This document shows, in pieces, positions 23,837-36,239 of a DNA stretch of 64,000 bases. The stretch lies in the NCBI RefSeq assembly GCF_921293095.1, contig NC_060253.1, positions 97,915,073 to 97,979,072 of the forward strand, read 5' to 3'. The translations under genes and the position numbers were made by a program. Each line of letters begins with the position of its first letter. Within the stretch, counting starts at the first letter, position 1. The notes below the pieces were generated by a model. That model saw only the letters and a list, made by a program, of their open reading frames with translations. It searched no databases and was not told the DNA's origin. The DNA comes from Ischnura elegans. Taxonomy: Eukaryota > Arthropoda > Insecta > Odonata > Coenagrionidae.

Positions 23837-26800
23837 TTAAAACCGTTCCGCTGATTTCTGGAAATTAGTAATTAAATTGTGATAAATATTCAAATTACGA
23901 TGTATTTCTCGAAATAAAATAATAAAGAAATCCCTAATTGTAAGAACACCTAGGAAAAAACTTGCGGTAAAAATGTTGGGGCTGCAAAAGGCAGTATTTT
24001 GGTCGGAAGATAGAAATTGGAACGTCTCAAAGTGGCATTGCTCTCGACTTTAATTGCAGAGTTTCAAGTGAGCTGGGCGTTTGTTAAATATTGACACATA
24101 TAATAAAATCCTGTCTAATAGTAACATGTCGCAAGGTAACGCAATTCTTGCTGAAAGAGCACATATTGCAAAAAATATCTTCATTCGACAATGAGCGCAA
24201 TTTATTCAATTCAACCAAATCAGGATGATATTCTTTTTTGTGAATTGCGATTTTTGAAGTGATATTGGAAGAGTTTGGAAAAATGACTACTACCTGGTGA
24301 GGTGGTGAGAATCGCCGGATATATGTATATTGTCCATTTTTCAGCCTTTTATCTGAAAGAGCGATCAATGGAAAAATATATAGTTTTGTAAAAATGTTAG
24401 GACTTGTGGACATCGTGTAAAAAAATACGTGTATTAAATTGCAAAAGTAAATATTTTTAATAAATTCGGTAGCATAAAGACAGATCTATATCTCTTTAGT
24501 TAAAGGGAAGAAAACCAGTGAAACACGGAGATCAAAATATCCATTTATAAGAGTTATGTGAAAGAATAACTCGCTTCGCCTCCGTCATAATAGCCTGTAC
24601 TGTTTGGCTCTAAATTACTGGAAATATAAATGTAGAATGCAAGTTTGAACCTATCGGTAGATTGCATCGCGCTTGGTCGTGAACACTAGGTGCGGATTCA
24701 GAAATGATCTCGCGTCAAATTTTAGTGTATAAACTTTGAAAAAGGTCATTTTTCCAAGTCGAAGGGATGGAGATACACTCCTCGCATGCAGGATTCAACC
24801 CTAGTTTTGATCAAAGTTGACAAAAGCTGTACTGAGCAACGGGGTAAAAGTTATCCTACAGTGGAATAAAGTGCTTGCGATTTTTCAACCTACAACGTGG
24901 TTTCTTAAGTTAAAACTATAGCTTTGGACTTCAGTGTTTTTCGAAAGGAACGTAAGAACGAGGTCATAGAATTTGGGTTTCGGGTAAGAAAGAACCGCGT
25001 CGAGTAAGCAGTGGATGATTGTTATCGGAAAAACGGATGAATAATAAGAAAGGCAAGGCCTGGTCTTGCTAAAGGAGTAGGTGCTTGAGTAAAAGGAGGT
25101 AAATTGGAATGCTGGCAGATGTCAAGTGCTTTTCCAGGCTTTTCCAATTCTCCTCTCTTTTCTGTTCGCTCTGAGAGCGATAGGATAGAGCTTTATGACA
25201 TGGAATTTCAATGTTTATAACGTTTCATATTAAAATAAAAGCTGAAAAAAGTTGGCAAATTCTCTGAGGATAGGCATATTGACAAATTAAAGTAAAAACT
25301 AGATTTGGAATGTGTATCATCTAAAGTATTCTAATGTCAACAACAACTTTCTTATCCTACTGATATTAGCGATAATTAAAGTTAGGATTCCTTAAATATG
25401 AGGGAAGAAGAATATAAAAATCGAGAGTGAAAAAAAACGTTGAAAATTGCTTAAATGTTTTCCTTTTCTTGGCTGTAATAGAAGGAGGTTGAGAGTCCCA
25501 TTGGTTCTCAAAGCTATCCTCCTCGATTTTTATTAGATTGGGTTACTTATTTAACTATGCACATGAATGTATTAGTTTTTTACCGTGATTAAAATTCAAA
25601 CCGTTCATTTCACGGGCCAAGAAAATTTATTTTACGTTTAAAAATTATAGAATTTCCTTCAAACGCCTTATTAGGATATCCTTTAGTCTGCGTATTTCTT
25701 TGTGTTATGATGATAATGAATACACATTTTGATAGCTTATGAGATTAATTGTTGACGAATTCACCTTGAGGAAATTCATCGATAGTAATCATATAAACAG
25801 CTGTAGTAATTTTTCACACTTTTTAATTTGCTCGGCCAGTTTCAATGTTTACACATCATTATCAAGAAATGTCTGAGTGAAGAGCAGTTAGCCTGGTATA
25901 CATATTGGAGGTGTAGGTTGGATAAAATTTCGAAGAGGTAAAGGGGGAGGTTGAGGTGGGGTACTCATTTGCGTGACAAAGGTCTAGTCAGGGCCATCGG
26001 GCATTGTTTGTGAGGGGGGAGGAGGGACTGTCACTTTAAGAAAAGGTGAGTTCATCGTCGGCACCAGACCAGACTCCATTAACCATTCCATTCTTCGGAC
26101 CATTAACCAGAATCTCTCCATACAACTTTAAATACACTCCTATATGAAAAATTTCTACAAAATCCAGTTTTTTACTTTCGCCAATTGCCTTGCTTATGAT
26201 CCTTACTGCGATTTATAACATCTGGGCATTTAAATATACGACTTATGGGAAGTGCTGGTTCATGAGTCCTTTCGGTCCAGGCATAGTGGAAGGGATAGCT
26301 TCATAGAGATTTTTCTTTCACGAGATAATGCATTGTTTTTCTTAATTTTTATGAAAACCTTTGTTTTAATGAAACGATGACACGTGTTTAATTTTAGCTA
26401 AGTAACATAAAAGGAATTTTTTTACATCGTATTGAAAACAAATTACCCACGATATACGATTATGGAGGAAGCTCAGGGGAATGTTTACGTTTAGCCGCAA
26501 GTCAATAATGCGAAGAACATTATTATTTTACAGCTCATTACAGCTCTTTTGCGCTCTACAATAATAATGTATTCTTGTTGACGTCGTGCTCATGTCACGA
26601 GTTATTTCTATAACTTATTGCTCTTCTTGGTCACCGTCATCCGGATTGGAAAGCTAATTGTCGTCAGTTAACGTTTTTCAGAACTTATGTATGTGTATCG
26701 CTATAGTGATAACTTTTTCCTCTTTCAACATATAACTTAAAGCATGATAATGATTACCATCGTATCGTCAACAAATTTTCAAGTTCTATGCTGACTCACA

Positions 26801-28960
26801 TACATTGTATGCTTACATCGAATTCCATCTACCTCAAATATTCTGTCTATCCTGATAGTAAAACAATCCTTTTCGTTTTGATGACATATTAATTTGTTGT
26901 TCTCATTAGCTTTTATGAATAATATTTTTATCCGTACATATTATAAATATTAATTTTGAATTATATAATTTAAACATAATTTTCCACTCTTTAATAATTA
27001 TCTAATCATCAAATGCTAACATCCACATGTTCTCCATGATGTTAAATGAATGCCCACAATGAATCTCTCATTATTTGAATTGTTGCAGCTCAGGTCTCTA
27101 ATCTGTGGGATTGAGTTGAAGATCAGCCACCTGAGGAAATAGTTTAAAAGAAAGTGAGAAAAAACTGCTACTTTAATCAGCTTTGGCTGAAGAGGACACA
27201 TTTCTCCCGCTACACTTGAACCGGATACATATAGTATTTTTAGAGCATATTACTTTTTAAAAGCTTAAGCCATCACCATGGAAATATCAGAGGAAATATT
27301 GGAGAGAATACTAAGAAATGAGCGGTACCTCAATTATACACATTTGGCACCTTTTGATAAAATATTAAGGTACAATATTTATAGTTGGAATACAGACAAA
27401 TGTAGAAAATATTCTACTCTGTGGAACGTGGTATTTTTCATGACGATAGCATAAGTTGTTCACATATTATGCGATAGGAAAAAAGACCAGTCGAGCTGAA
27501 GTGATATGTCCTCGTAATGGTGAGTGATATAGTCTTTAGAATCCCAGTTTGTATTCTTTACTAATTGTAATCCGTTTTAACCTTCATGATGGTGCGTCAA
27601 CCATGGGAATAGCTGGAAAAGGTATCCAATTAATTCTTCTAACATCCTGACTATTAAGGAGGTTGGTGCGGGAAATGGAGTATTTTGTAAATCCTAACTA
27701 TATACTTGCTGTGGAAAATCACGGTCCGCTCAGATATAGCTATATATCTGAGCGCACTTTGATTTTTCTCTCACTTAAAACCATATCATGGATTTTGTCG
27801 ATCATTTCGGGGGTAGACACTTTCACAGGGAGCCCGGAACGATGTTTATATTTTGCATCTAAGGACACGTTTAAATTCATTTACCCAATAGTAAATAGTT
27901 TCAAACACAAGAGATGATGTGACATAAACTTTATAAAGCTTAGATTTGGTTTCTTACGGCGTTATTCTTTTTGAAAACTAGTGTTTCATCACTTTTATCC
28001 TTTTTTTATAAACAAATGAAAGATATTCACTGCAATCGGCAACAATAATGAAACTGGCATGAATACAGCTGAAACTTAAACAGCTGCCTAGCCAAGAGTG
28101 TTGCTAACTGAGAAATATTAATTTTAGGTCTTAAGAGTGCAATCTCTCGGAAATTCTAAGGACTTATTAAACGAGCCTCGTATGCTCTCATAAATAGTTT
28201 CTTTGGGCACCATCTTGTAGAATGTATGCGTCATTCGCGTTACGTTATCAAATTTCATGGGAAAGCTTATGCTCCAAAGGATTGGACTTCATTGCATCAT
28301 CCGGGGAAAATTCTGTCGTCTAATTTCCCGTTTAGTGAATGCCATGAATGAACTTCATGACGTTGCTGGGGCGTTCAAATTTCCTTTCGTTACGTCAGGA
28401 AAAATGTTTACCCACGCTTTCAATCTTCCCGCTCGAGTTGCTAAGTTTCTCTCATTTTTTCACGCTCAGAGCAATGTATTAATAGCGATGACTTTTTTTA
28501 CTCTCGGGCGTTTTAGCAAGCCTTTACGACTTCCGAAGAAGTCCGAATGTCGCATCTTCCTCGCCTTAATTACCTGCTAAGCCAACAAAATGAATTCCTC
28601 TTTTATCTATCCATGCGGATGACGGAGATGACGTCGAGCGATGGAGATTTAGTCTCGGTTGTTGACGTACGAGGTAGACAGCTTCTGCGGCCACCAGCAT
28701 CAAAAGTTTGGCCAAATTCGATCTTGTCGCATTAACTTCATCCGGGAGATATCGCTGTCAGTCGAGGATTTCGGTCGCGGACTTTGAGATTTTCATCGTG
28801 AGAGTAGAGGAGCGGATTTGTTCTGCGTCCTCTGTACGAAGAGGACGTGCGTCACTGGCCTCACTTATATGTGTAAGCTAACCGGGATTAATTCGGTGGA
28901 ACCTACGACATTGATGTCAAAAAAGATGAGTACCCCTCGCTTTTGCAAAATAATATATAA
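23837..28960. other. Mostly AT-rich, no gene recognised
   Basis: Several frames of 60-110 codons occur (for example 24084-24413 on the minus strand, 27663-27917 and 28257-28580 on the plus strand). None has a signal peptide, catalytic motif or known domain, and codon content does not stand out. A moderately GC-rich patch at 28540-28860 may be part of an unrecognised exon or regulatory region. Confidence 0.4.
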
Positions 28961-28998
28961 ATAATGATACCGACCATTATTTCAGTACATAGTGCATT

Positions 28999-29466
28999 TA
29001 AAGACACAGTGTCCGGCGTGATACGGCGGAAATATTTTATATTCAGCTTATTAAAACAACTTGTCTGTTTCCACACTCTTTTATTTTCACCGACCATAGT
29101 TTCAGCAACTTTGGCCTTGATAATGGCACAAGTTGCCGAAACCATGGTCGGTGAAAATAAAAGAGTGTGGAAACAGACAAGTTGTTTTAATAAGCTGAAC
29201 ATAGTGCGCTTATTATGGCACTACACACAGTGGTGTTATAGCAAAGGTAACAGTGCCGGAAAGCACTTTTCTATACATTTTTTACAAGTGAAAAATTAAT
29301 GTGCGTGTTTTTTAAATGCAAGTTACGTCTACATACTTTCAAATAAATTTTTGTTTTGGTTACGAATGGATATATTAGAAATTTCGAGGCCCCAAAATTG
29401 ATTAAAGTGTTTCGGCATGATGCGGTGGAAATCTTTGATATTCAGCCTATTAAAACAACTTGTCTT
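28999..29466 (+). repeat. Direct repeat pair flanking a hairpin
   Basis: The block at 28999-29067 recurs, diverged, at 29404-29466: AAAGnnnnnGTnTCGGCnTGATnCGGnGGAAAT, then ATATTCAGCnTATTAAAACAACTTGTCT. The hairpin at 29041-29201 starts inside the first copy and ends in its complement, so the direct and inverted copies form a nested arrangement. Confidence 0.65.
29041..29201. repeat. Near-perfect hairpin of the ACCGACCATGG family
   Basis: The left arm (29043-29113) and right arm (29127-29200) are complementary with only a few differences, and the loop is about 13 bases. The arms contain AACTTGTCTGTTTCCACACT and CCGACCATAGTTTCAGCA. The latter matches the core of the foldback at 2393-2570. A third, isolated ACCGACCATTATTTCAG occurs at about 28970. 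Confidence 0.8.
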
Positions 29467-29479
29467 CCGGCACTGGTAA

Positions 29480-32400
29480 TGGGTCACGCAGACACAAATG
29501 ACGCAGATGATAGATGACGCAGGTTACCGGGTAAAAGTGAGCGGCGTTATGGCATTGGCACTGAAACAGTGATCGATTGAGTGTTTTAAATATGTGAGTG
29601 GAACTGTTACCGATGTTTTTACTATCCGGTATAGGCTAGCTATACTGCTTTTTCATATTCAATGGAAAATATGAGCCTTTTTTATTTAATCCTTCTTTAC
29701 CTTTCCGTCCGCTTTTTTCCCCAACCCAAGTTACTTATCTCCTTTACCTGATATTTATGCTCATGATTTGACTAGAAGGGTGAGCTACCACGCCGCTGAC
29801 ACCGAAACGTTGGTGCACCCGGCATTACTGACACCAAGTCTGCTGAAAGTAAGATCGTGAATCACGAAAAACATACTCAGTCCTAGGAAATATTCAATAT
29901 TAAGTAGTAAGTGATCGATTCGTGCCGTAAAGACCATCAGCGGCGCGCGCCACTTACGACAAAATGCGCCTGGGTGCCACAACTTTCGAGTTTTTACCAA
30001 GGAATATAGAATACACGTACAAGCAGAGCTGGGAAAAATAAAGGTCGTGGAGTATTTAAAATACACAATACCGCTCCTAACTTATTTGAAATGCAAAACA
30101 CAAAATACTTTTGGGATGGGTATTTGGAAAACAAACTACAAATAATGTAAAAAATATCTCTCAAAAAACAAAATATAATTGAATGGAAAATATGAGATCT
30201 TAATGAAATATAACCTACCGTTATGAATAGTTACATACACGAAGAAAACAATTCTAACGAAAACGGAGTAAGTAATCTCTGAAGCATAATACTACAGAAG
30301 TATTATCAGAGCTACTTCAAAAGTATTTTACAAATGTATTTTTTATTTTAGAATGGGAAAATACCATAAATCGGTATTTGAAATACAAGGTACACTCAAT
30401 TCGTGTATTTAACATACCAAATACAAATTAAAAATGCATTTAAAATGCGTATTTTAAAATACTTGTATTCAAAATTATGCCCTGTCTATAAGAGAATGAA
30501 AAAGATAGAAAATGTAGGTATATGTAATACAAGGATATTTTGTACTCATAATTTTTACTGCCGCATGTATTTGGAGGAGGATCAGAGATCATTTGAACGG
30601 TTGAAGAAGCGAAGGGAACGACGGATTGGAGAAACTCATTCATTGCAGTCTGTTCCTTACGAATGTCGCAGAAGCGGCAGCGTCGAAGTGCCTTTTTATA
30701 CGAACGGATATCTATACGCAAAAGCTTATGGCATATCACTTAGGTCATATCGGGATTCCGCCTAAGGAGTCCTTTTTTTTCTATTCCATTTTCCTCTTGA
30801 CCCTTCTATACCGTCTGCTCCCAAAAATTGCTAGAGAAACTCTACGGTATAGCATTTTTGTTTGTCTTAAAAAGTAGATAAATACATATACTAATTTATT
30901 GCTGAAGTATTTTTTTGTTTTCACAGAGAAAAAGGAGCATCATTTATGTTAATTTTCCATATTGACACTTGCCTCTAGAGTGAGACATTTTTGAAGCTTA
31001 AATTATTTATATTCAGTATAAATGTTGCTTCTTGAAACGCTGACCTAATTTGCTCTAATAAGGGCAAGTTATATTTTTATATTACTCGCTATTGCATTTA
31101 TCTTCAGATAAGTGCATCGTTATGCAACATTTTTATCAATATGATAATTTTTATTGTTAATTCATGACTTATTGTCTGATTTTGTCTGATGTTCTCTTTT
31201 GTAATTCATCTGATAGTCTCCACTAAATTTGCATTAGAAACTTTTAGTCAAAAATGCATGAAATAGCATTTAGCATAAAATTAAAGAATAAAACTGACTG
31301 ATGTAATTATTCCAATGATTGATGCTTTATAATGAAATAATATTTATTTTGCGTTTTTTTTTAAACCAAATTTGCCTTTTCGGAGGAAAAATAGGCAATA
31401 ATCAATGATTAATTCTCGTATTTTTCATAAGATAATATAGTTGTGTACCGGCGTGACGATAGGAGCTTAACTATTACCCATATATTGGAACCTAGAAGAT
31501 TTCATCAGTTCTATTCGATGAGAAAACAAACAAATATTCCGAAATAGATATTTGTTCCCGTCGTGATTTTCTGCGTCATTTCTGAACACACCCTACTTTG
31601 TGTTTGAATTGGGATTCTAATTTTATTTCATTCCGTATCCCACGCGGTGCTATCTAATGTAATCTAATCAGGATAATGATATGAATGATCGCGGATCTTG
31701 AATCCCATACTTGCACTGGATAAACACACATGACGTTTTGTTCCGTGGAGTCAAGGGGTGGGGGAAGGAGGTGGGGTGAGATATCGGGAAGGCGGATGTA
31801 ATAATTGGATTGGGAAATAATACGTTTCGCTATCTCTGTGCTGAATTTAGTGTGTACACAACAAAACTGATTCGCGGTTATTGAATGTACCTGCACATTT
31901 GGTATTCTTAATCCCGCAGGTACTATTGGGCGGCTCAACTGTGGCTATTGTGGGAAGCTTCGTGAAGAAAAATAATAAAAGTTGTGAGCCATTTCTAATT
32001 TCTGCGTAAATAATCTTTAAAAAATTCTAGCGTGTTTTAATTCTCCCCAGAAATATCAAGGTGTGGATCAGCTACTTTTAGGCATGCAAAATACTTTCTT
32101 AATGACTTCTCTTCCAAGACCACTTCATAAATTTGATAGGAAATTAGTGTCGCGATCAATACTTTCTTGAAATTGAAATATTAGCGTGCACCCCATGAAA
32201 CTAAATAATTTACCGAAGCTGGTAGTACTTTTTGGTGGGTCTGTTTACTGTACCATTATCAGGACTAATATGATTTTGCACGCTTTCATCACTGTTTTGC
32301 TAGCTTTTCTGATATCATAGGTTCTATCTACGTTAATGAATTATAAAAAAGTAGAAGAGGTGATGTCATATTTATTTACTAGGTGTTGGCATAAAAACTG

Positions 32401-32970
32401 TGGAATGTATGAAAGTATCTTCCTCCTCTAACCAAGATGCAATGATAAGTCGAATTATAGAAATTATGAAAATTACAGAAGTAGATATATTAGACGACCT
32501 CTGGTAAAACCGAGTTGTTTATCAGCTTTTAAGTTAAAAAGCCTTACGACAATTCAGTCACTTATTGCCATGTTACTCTACTAAGTAACCAGAATTCTGG
32601 TTTAGAATACGATCGCATATGGGCGCCTTATTACAAAATTGGAAAGTCGTCACAAAAGTTAGCGGATGAGAAGACCAATTAGCCGAACGGTGGTTGGTAA
32701 CGTATGACGTTGAAGATTGATGGATCAAAGCCATTGATCTGAGCGCGTCATACAATTGAAGCGTTCGAAGCACCTTAAAATTTAAGTCAACGCACACTGC
32801 AGTTCGCTCACGATAAGCCGAAACTGACGACAAATATGATTGTTGCTTGGTTGTGCGAATCAAAAGATTTCTCAGTGAACCTGAAAAGTGAGATAAGGTC
32901 AGTATACGTCATTTTCCATACCTCTCGATGACTCCATTAAACCAGGTTATGACTCGAAAAGGTCAACTGC
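29480..32970. other. No gene recognised; AT-rich
   Basis: Around 30030-30480 the sequence is rich in short AAATAC/GTATTT words, giving weak self-complementarity. The frames at 30403-30765 and 30440-30739 overlap on opposite strands and lack motifs. Nothing else is assignable before the promoter of the gene at 33031. Confidence 0.4.
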
Positions 32971-32976
32971 TGGACC

Positions 32977-32984
32977 TATAAATA
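32977..32984 (+). promoter_or_regulatory. TATA box of first cytokine-like gene
   Basis: TATAAATA lies 54 bases upstream of the start codon at 33031. A pol II start about 30 bases downstream would fall near 33007 and leave a 5' leader of only ~25 bases. It would also skip the out-of-frame ATG at 33003, which favours 33031 as the start codon. Confidence 0.5.
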
Positions 32985-33030
32985 TTCGAACCGTGATTTA
33001 CGATGGAAAGATTGCTGCAGAACCTTCACG

Positions 33031-33600
33031 ATGCAGCCGTCAGCCTACTGGCTTGCTTCCATCCACATGCTCATCCTGTTATCCTGGGCACATCCTAGAT
33101 CGCCAGAAGCAAGCTCTGTAGTCGTCGAACGCTACCCACGGCTTCTTAGGGCCTTCAGACCTCAGGATAGTTTTCTCACGGAGCAGCTGAGGAATCTGGA
33201 GTATAACCCAGGTTACTCCCAGAGGGCCGGTCTCGCCAAGAGGCGTAACGAGGAGCTGACCACTGTGTTTACGTGCCCTAGTCCAGTAGAGTATCCACTG
33301 AGTGTTCACCAGGGTAACATGTTTCACATTAGGGACATCCTGGTGCTGTGTCCTTTCAAAGTTCAGCGGGACTGCGACTCCGATAGGATACCCAAGGTCA
33401 TCAGGAACGTTCGCTGTCTGACAAAAGGTTGCAAGTGCCACTTAAAGGGAGACTACAACTGTGCTGAACTTTCCTCTATAGTAGAAGTGGAATATATAAA
33501 TTCTGGAAACAAAAGGCTAGAGAATGTTACGGTTTCGGACGCTTGCGTTTGTGTGGCTCAAAAGACAATGCACATATATAATAAGCCCCAAATTTATTGA
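33031..33600 (+). CDS. Secreted interleukin-17-like cystine-knot cytokine, paralogue 1
   Basis: This 189-residue intronless frame begins with a signal peptide: a hydrophobic stretch within residues 7-20, with likely cleavage near Ala20-Pro22. A propeptide-like segment follows and ends in AKRRN (residues 69-73), a dibasic processing site. The C-terminal domain has nine cysteines (82, 107, 115, 129, 134, 136, 144, 172, 174). Residues 107-134 (CPFKVQRDCDSDRIPKVI, then a C-x4-C pair) and the final AC-V-CV fit the IL-17 pattern: aromatic or cysteine lead, D-x-D-x-x-R-x-P-x-x-I, C-x4-C, closing C-x-C-V. N165 lies in an N-glycosylation sequon. IL-17 proteins are secreted dimeric immune cytokines. 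PTTH/trunk-type knots share a similar layout and are the main alternative. Its tandem paralogue is at 43887. Confidence 0.75.
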   Translation: MQPSAYWLASIHMLILLSWAHPRSPEASSVVVERYPRLLRAFRPQDSFLTEQLRNLEYNPGYSQRAGLAKRRNEELTTVFTCPSPVEYPLSVHQGNMFHIRDILVLCPFKVQRDCDSDRIPKVIRNVRCLTKGCKCHLKGDYNCAELSSIVEVEYINSGNKRLENVTVSDACVCVAQKTMHIYNKPQIY

Positions 33601-33920
33601 TTAATGTGAGTCCCAATGGAAATATTCCAACGCAGTGAAATGAAATGGGAGAAATGTAATATCGTGTCCTTCAATTTACCCATCTTCTCTGCGAGTTCGT
33701 TGAAAAAAATCTCTTTTATTTTGAATGTATGAATTCTATCTGTCAATATGTTGCATTGTTTTCAGCTTGGTTTAAGCCCTAATATTTAGAATTATAATCA
33801 AAAGGATAAAAGTGAAGCATGTGTTGAAAAAATATCTATGCCTTTGTAATTTGTAAACTTGGCATAATCTTTTTCATGTAATGGAATATCATTTTATGTG
33901 GACGAATTTTACGAGATATA

Positions 33921-33926
33921 AATAAA
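33921..33926 (+). terminator. Polyadenylation signal of first cytokine-like gene
   Basis: AATAAA occurs 321 bases after the stop codon, in the context ACGAGATATAAATAAATGG. It would give a 3' UTR of about 340 bases. A 46-base near-copy of this exact context occurs again at 36187-36232. Confidence 0.5.
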
Positions 33927-34363
33927 TGGAAAGATATTTATAATGTTTGTGGCTCTAATGAATTTATTGGCGCCTTATTCTTGTAGGCTTATGATTAATG
34001 CCTATCTTTTGCATTTACGAGGGCGGTTTTTTTCAATCCCCGCTTGCTCATCAAAAATACCATACAAGCGACAGGCGGGTACGGCGCAAGGTAGGACAAT
34101 TGTGCATTCCCCACACCTCTCGCTCAAGGCATTTCTAACCGTAATTTGTTAGTTTAAGGTTAGTAGAAATCTCATTAACTACACTGCCTCAAATGATTCT
34201 CCCGCCAAGTGTTCACTGCGGAGTGACAGCCAGAAAACTTGCCGAATGGCTTCAGCATTGACATGTCTTGTCCTTTATGCCGCTAAAAGAGCATTTTCTT
34301 TAATTCACCGTGGCTAGAGTGTGAAACATTACGTCCATTTCCATCCAAAAGTAAAGAAGAGAC

Positions 34364-34565
34364 ATGCTGACTTCTGGAAGTGTTCTGATCCGTGACAACG
34401 CCCGTCATCTTAGCGCTTATGCAGCCCAACTACTCCTTGAGCAATTTCAATGGGACATTTTCGATCACCCGCTGTGCAATTCCGACCTAGGGCCGAGGAC
34501 ATTCATCTTTACGCTGGATTGAAGATGTGGCTAGGAGGGAAGCAATTTCGGTTTGTGGTAGTTTC
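34364..34565 (+). pseudogene. Mariner transposase relic (different family)
   Basis: The plus-strand frame reads GSVLIRDNARHLSAYAAQ, then LLEQFQWDIFDHP. It next shows a decayed equivalent of the PPYSPDLAP-DYHLF block, and finally WLGGKQF-like sequence out of frame. DNARPH and EQFxWDxFDHPPYSPDLAP are hallmarks of mariner transposases carrying the second and third acidic catalytic residues. Stops and the lost proline-rich block show it is dead. Its motif wording differs from the mariner copies at 4118 and 38061. Confidence 0.7.
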
Positions 34566-35617
34566 GTGGGGCCAAGAAATAGTCAGGTATAGTGGAGCGA
34601 AGCAACACTCGAGAGAAACCCTTTTCTGAACCTTTTCTCGAGCTCCCAGAGATAAGCCGGGTCTTCGGGAGACGGTCGTCACAGCATGAGGTTACCCTTG
34701 CCGATATGACCAGTAGTAGTACATTTTTTACTTTACTAATGCCAATACTTAGAGGTAAACAAATACACTTCTCATACTCATTGCCGTTGAGCGATTAAAT
34801 GCGTCTTTTGATCGAGGTTCTACGATGAGAAATGAGGATTTTACGAAAAGTGATCAAATTTACGCCGATTGCCTCCACTGAATTGGCAACGCCTAAATTT
34901 TGTGAGTGGAGGGGGGAACGCAAAAAGCTCCTTTCTATCCCCCACTCGAATTTTTAGCTTGTCCACGTGTTTCAGGAATTCTGGTGACAGAGCAAAGGCA
35001 AAGGAAAGGCAAAATTCATTGGAAGTCATAGGCGGCAACAAGCAATGATGAAGGTAAAGTAAAGCTTGTCCACATGCACGATCAATTCGTCAAACGCGGA
35101 GGCCATTTTGTCGAAAGGGCACCACGAGTGTGCTCAATATTTATCAATGAAATAATTTTTAATCAATCAGTTCGTCTTCTGTTCATGACCCATCGGAGGT
35201 TGAAAAAAATGGCCATCGTATTTTGTTGAATTAATAGCTTATAGAAGTTGTCATATTGATTTTGAAATTGTTATTGGATCGATTGATTTTTTTCGTGCAA
35301 TAAGTGATTCTTTAGATATTTTCAAGGTGTATTTTTTTATATTTACGTTAATTGGTTGCTAATATAATTTCGCATCATTAGTAACTCCATTGATTTCATC
35401 TTCTGAATAATTAACTAGTCATGGTGAGCAGTCAGCATCCTGGTGCTGAAATTTTATCCTCTCAGATGATTCTGGGTAATGTTCATTAGCTAGATTATTT
35501 CTAGTGATGCAAGCTCTCAAATACAACCACGGAAGTGTGAAAATATCCGTTTCACTGAAGGTGAATATGCATTCATACTTTTTGAGAGATTTAGTGAGCA
35601 GGCAATTCTTAGAATCC

Positions 35618-35941
35618 ATCTCACATTTTCCAGAAATTGATTAGCCCTCTTTAAACTTAAAGAAATTTTTTTGCGGTATTTCCTTAGTCATTGCTTCGCG
35701 GAAATTCAGATTTACATAATACGCAACTCGACGACCTAAAACTTTGGAGAATGCGGAGACCCTTGATTCGAAACCGAGATCTCAAATTCTTCAGAAATTA
35801 ATCAGCCGTCTTTAAAATTAAAGAAAATGTTCTACGGTGTTTCCTTAGCCATTGCCTCGCGGTTAATTTAGATTTACATACCACAGAATTCAATGACCAA
35901 AAAGTTGGAGAATACGGAGAACCTTGGTTCGAAACTGAGGC
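35618..35941 (+). repeat. Two-copy tandem duplication, ~162 bp
   Basis: Copy 1 (35618-35778) and copy 2 (35779-35941) align end to end. They share CAGAAATTnATnAGCC, CTTTAAAnTTAAAGAAA, CGGTnTTTCCTTAG, CATTGCnTCGCGG and TTCGAAACnGAG. Differences are scattered at about one position in six, so it is an old duplication. No coding sense is seen. Confidence 0.75.
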
Positions 35942-36186
35942 AGGAAGTACGGTTTTTCTAATCGGAATTTTAATGCAATACCTATGATATCGTAAAGATG
36001 AATTGTTGGGTTGTCCATGCGTGTAGCAATCTTATTGTTAGTTTTAAATGCGGCGTCGAACACTGCCGTCCGGCTTCAAATATCCAGTTTTATCAGGTTA
36101 TAGTTTGATATAAGATACCAAAAATTTTTTCGGGGATTCCTTGTCTTTTTATCTCCATAACTCGCTGGGGGACACTGGAGGATTAA

Positions 36187-36232
36187 TTTTATGTGGACGA
36201 ATTTTACGAGATATAAATAAATGAAAAGATAT
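36187..36232 (+). repeat. Near-copy of cytokine gene 3' UTR end
   Basis: The 46 bases match the end of the 3' UTR of the gene at 33031 (about 33891-33936), with one mismatch seen. The match includes TTTTATGTGGACGAATTTTA and the AATAAA signal. A shared TTATAATGT follows in both after a short gap. No homologue of the coding region is visible upstream of this copy. Confidence 0.7.
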
Positions 36233-36239
36233 GTGCCCT

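Noticed and set aside
28903-29299. Overlapping ~100-codon frames on both strands with nearly the same protein
   Set aside because: They are produced by the hairpin at 29041-29201, whose arms read the same on both strands; this is not a gene.
33003-33104. Upstream ATG before the first cytokine-like gene
   Set aside because: It is out of frame with the gene and falls before the start expected from the TATA box, so it is probably not in the mRNA.
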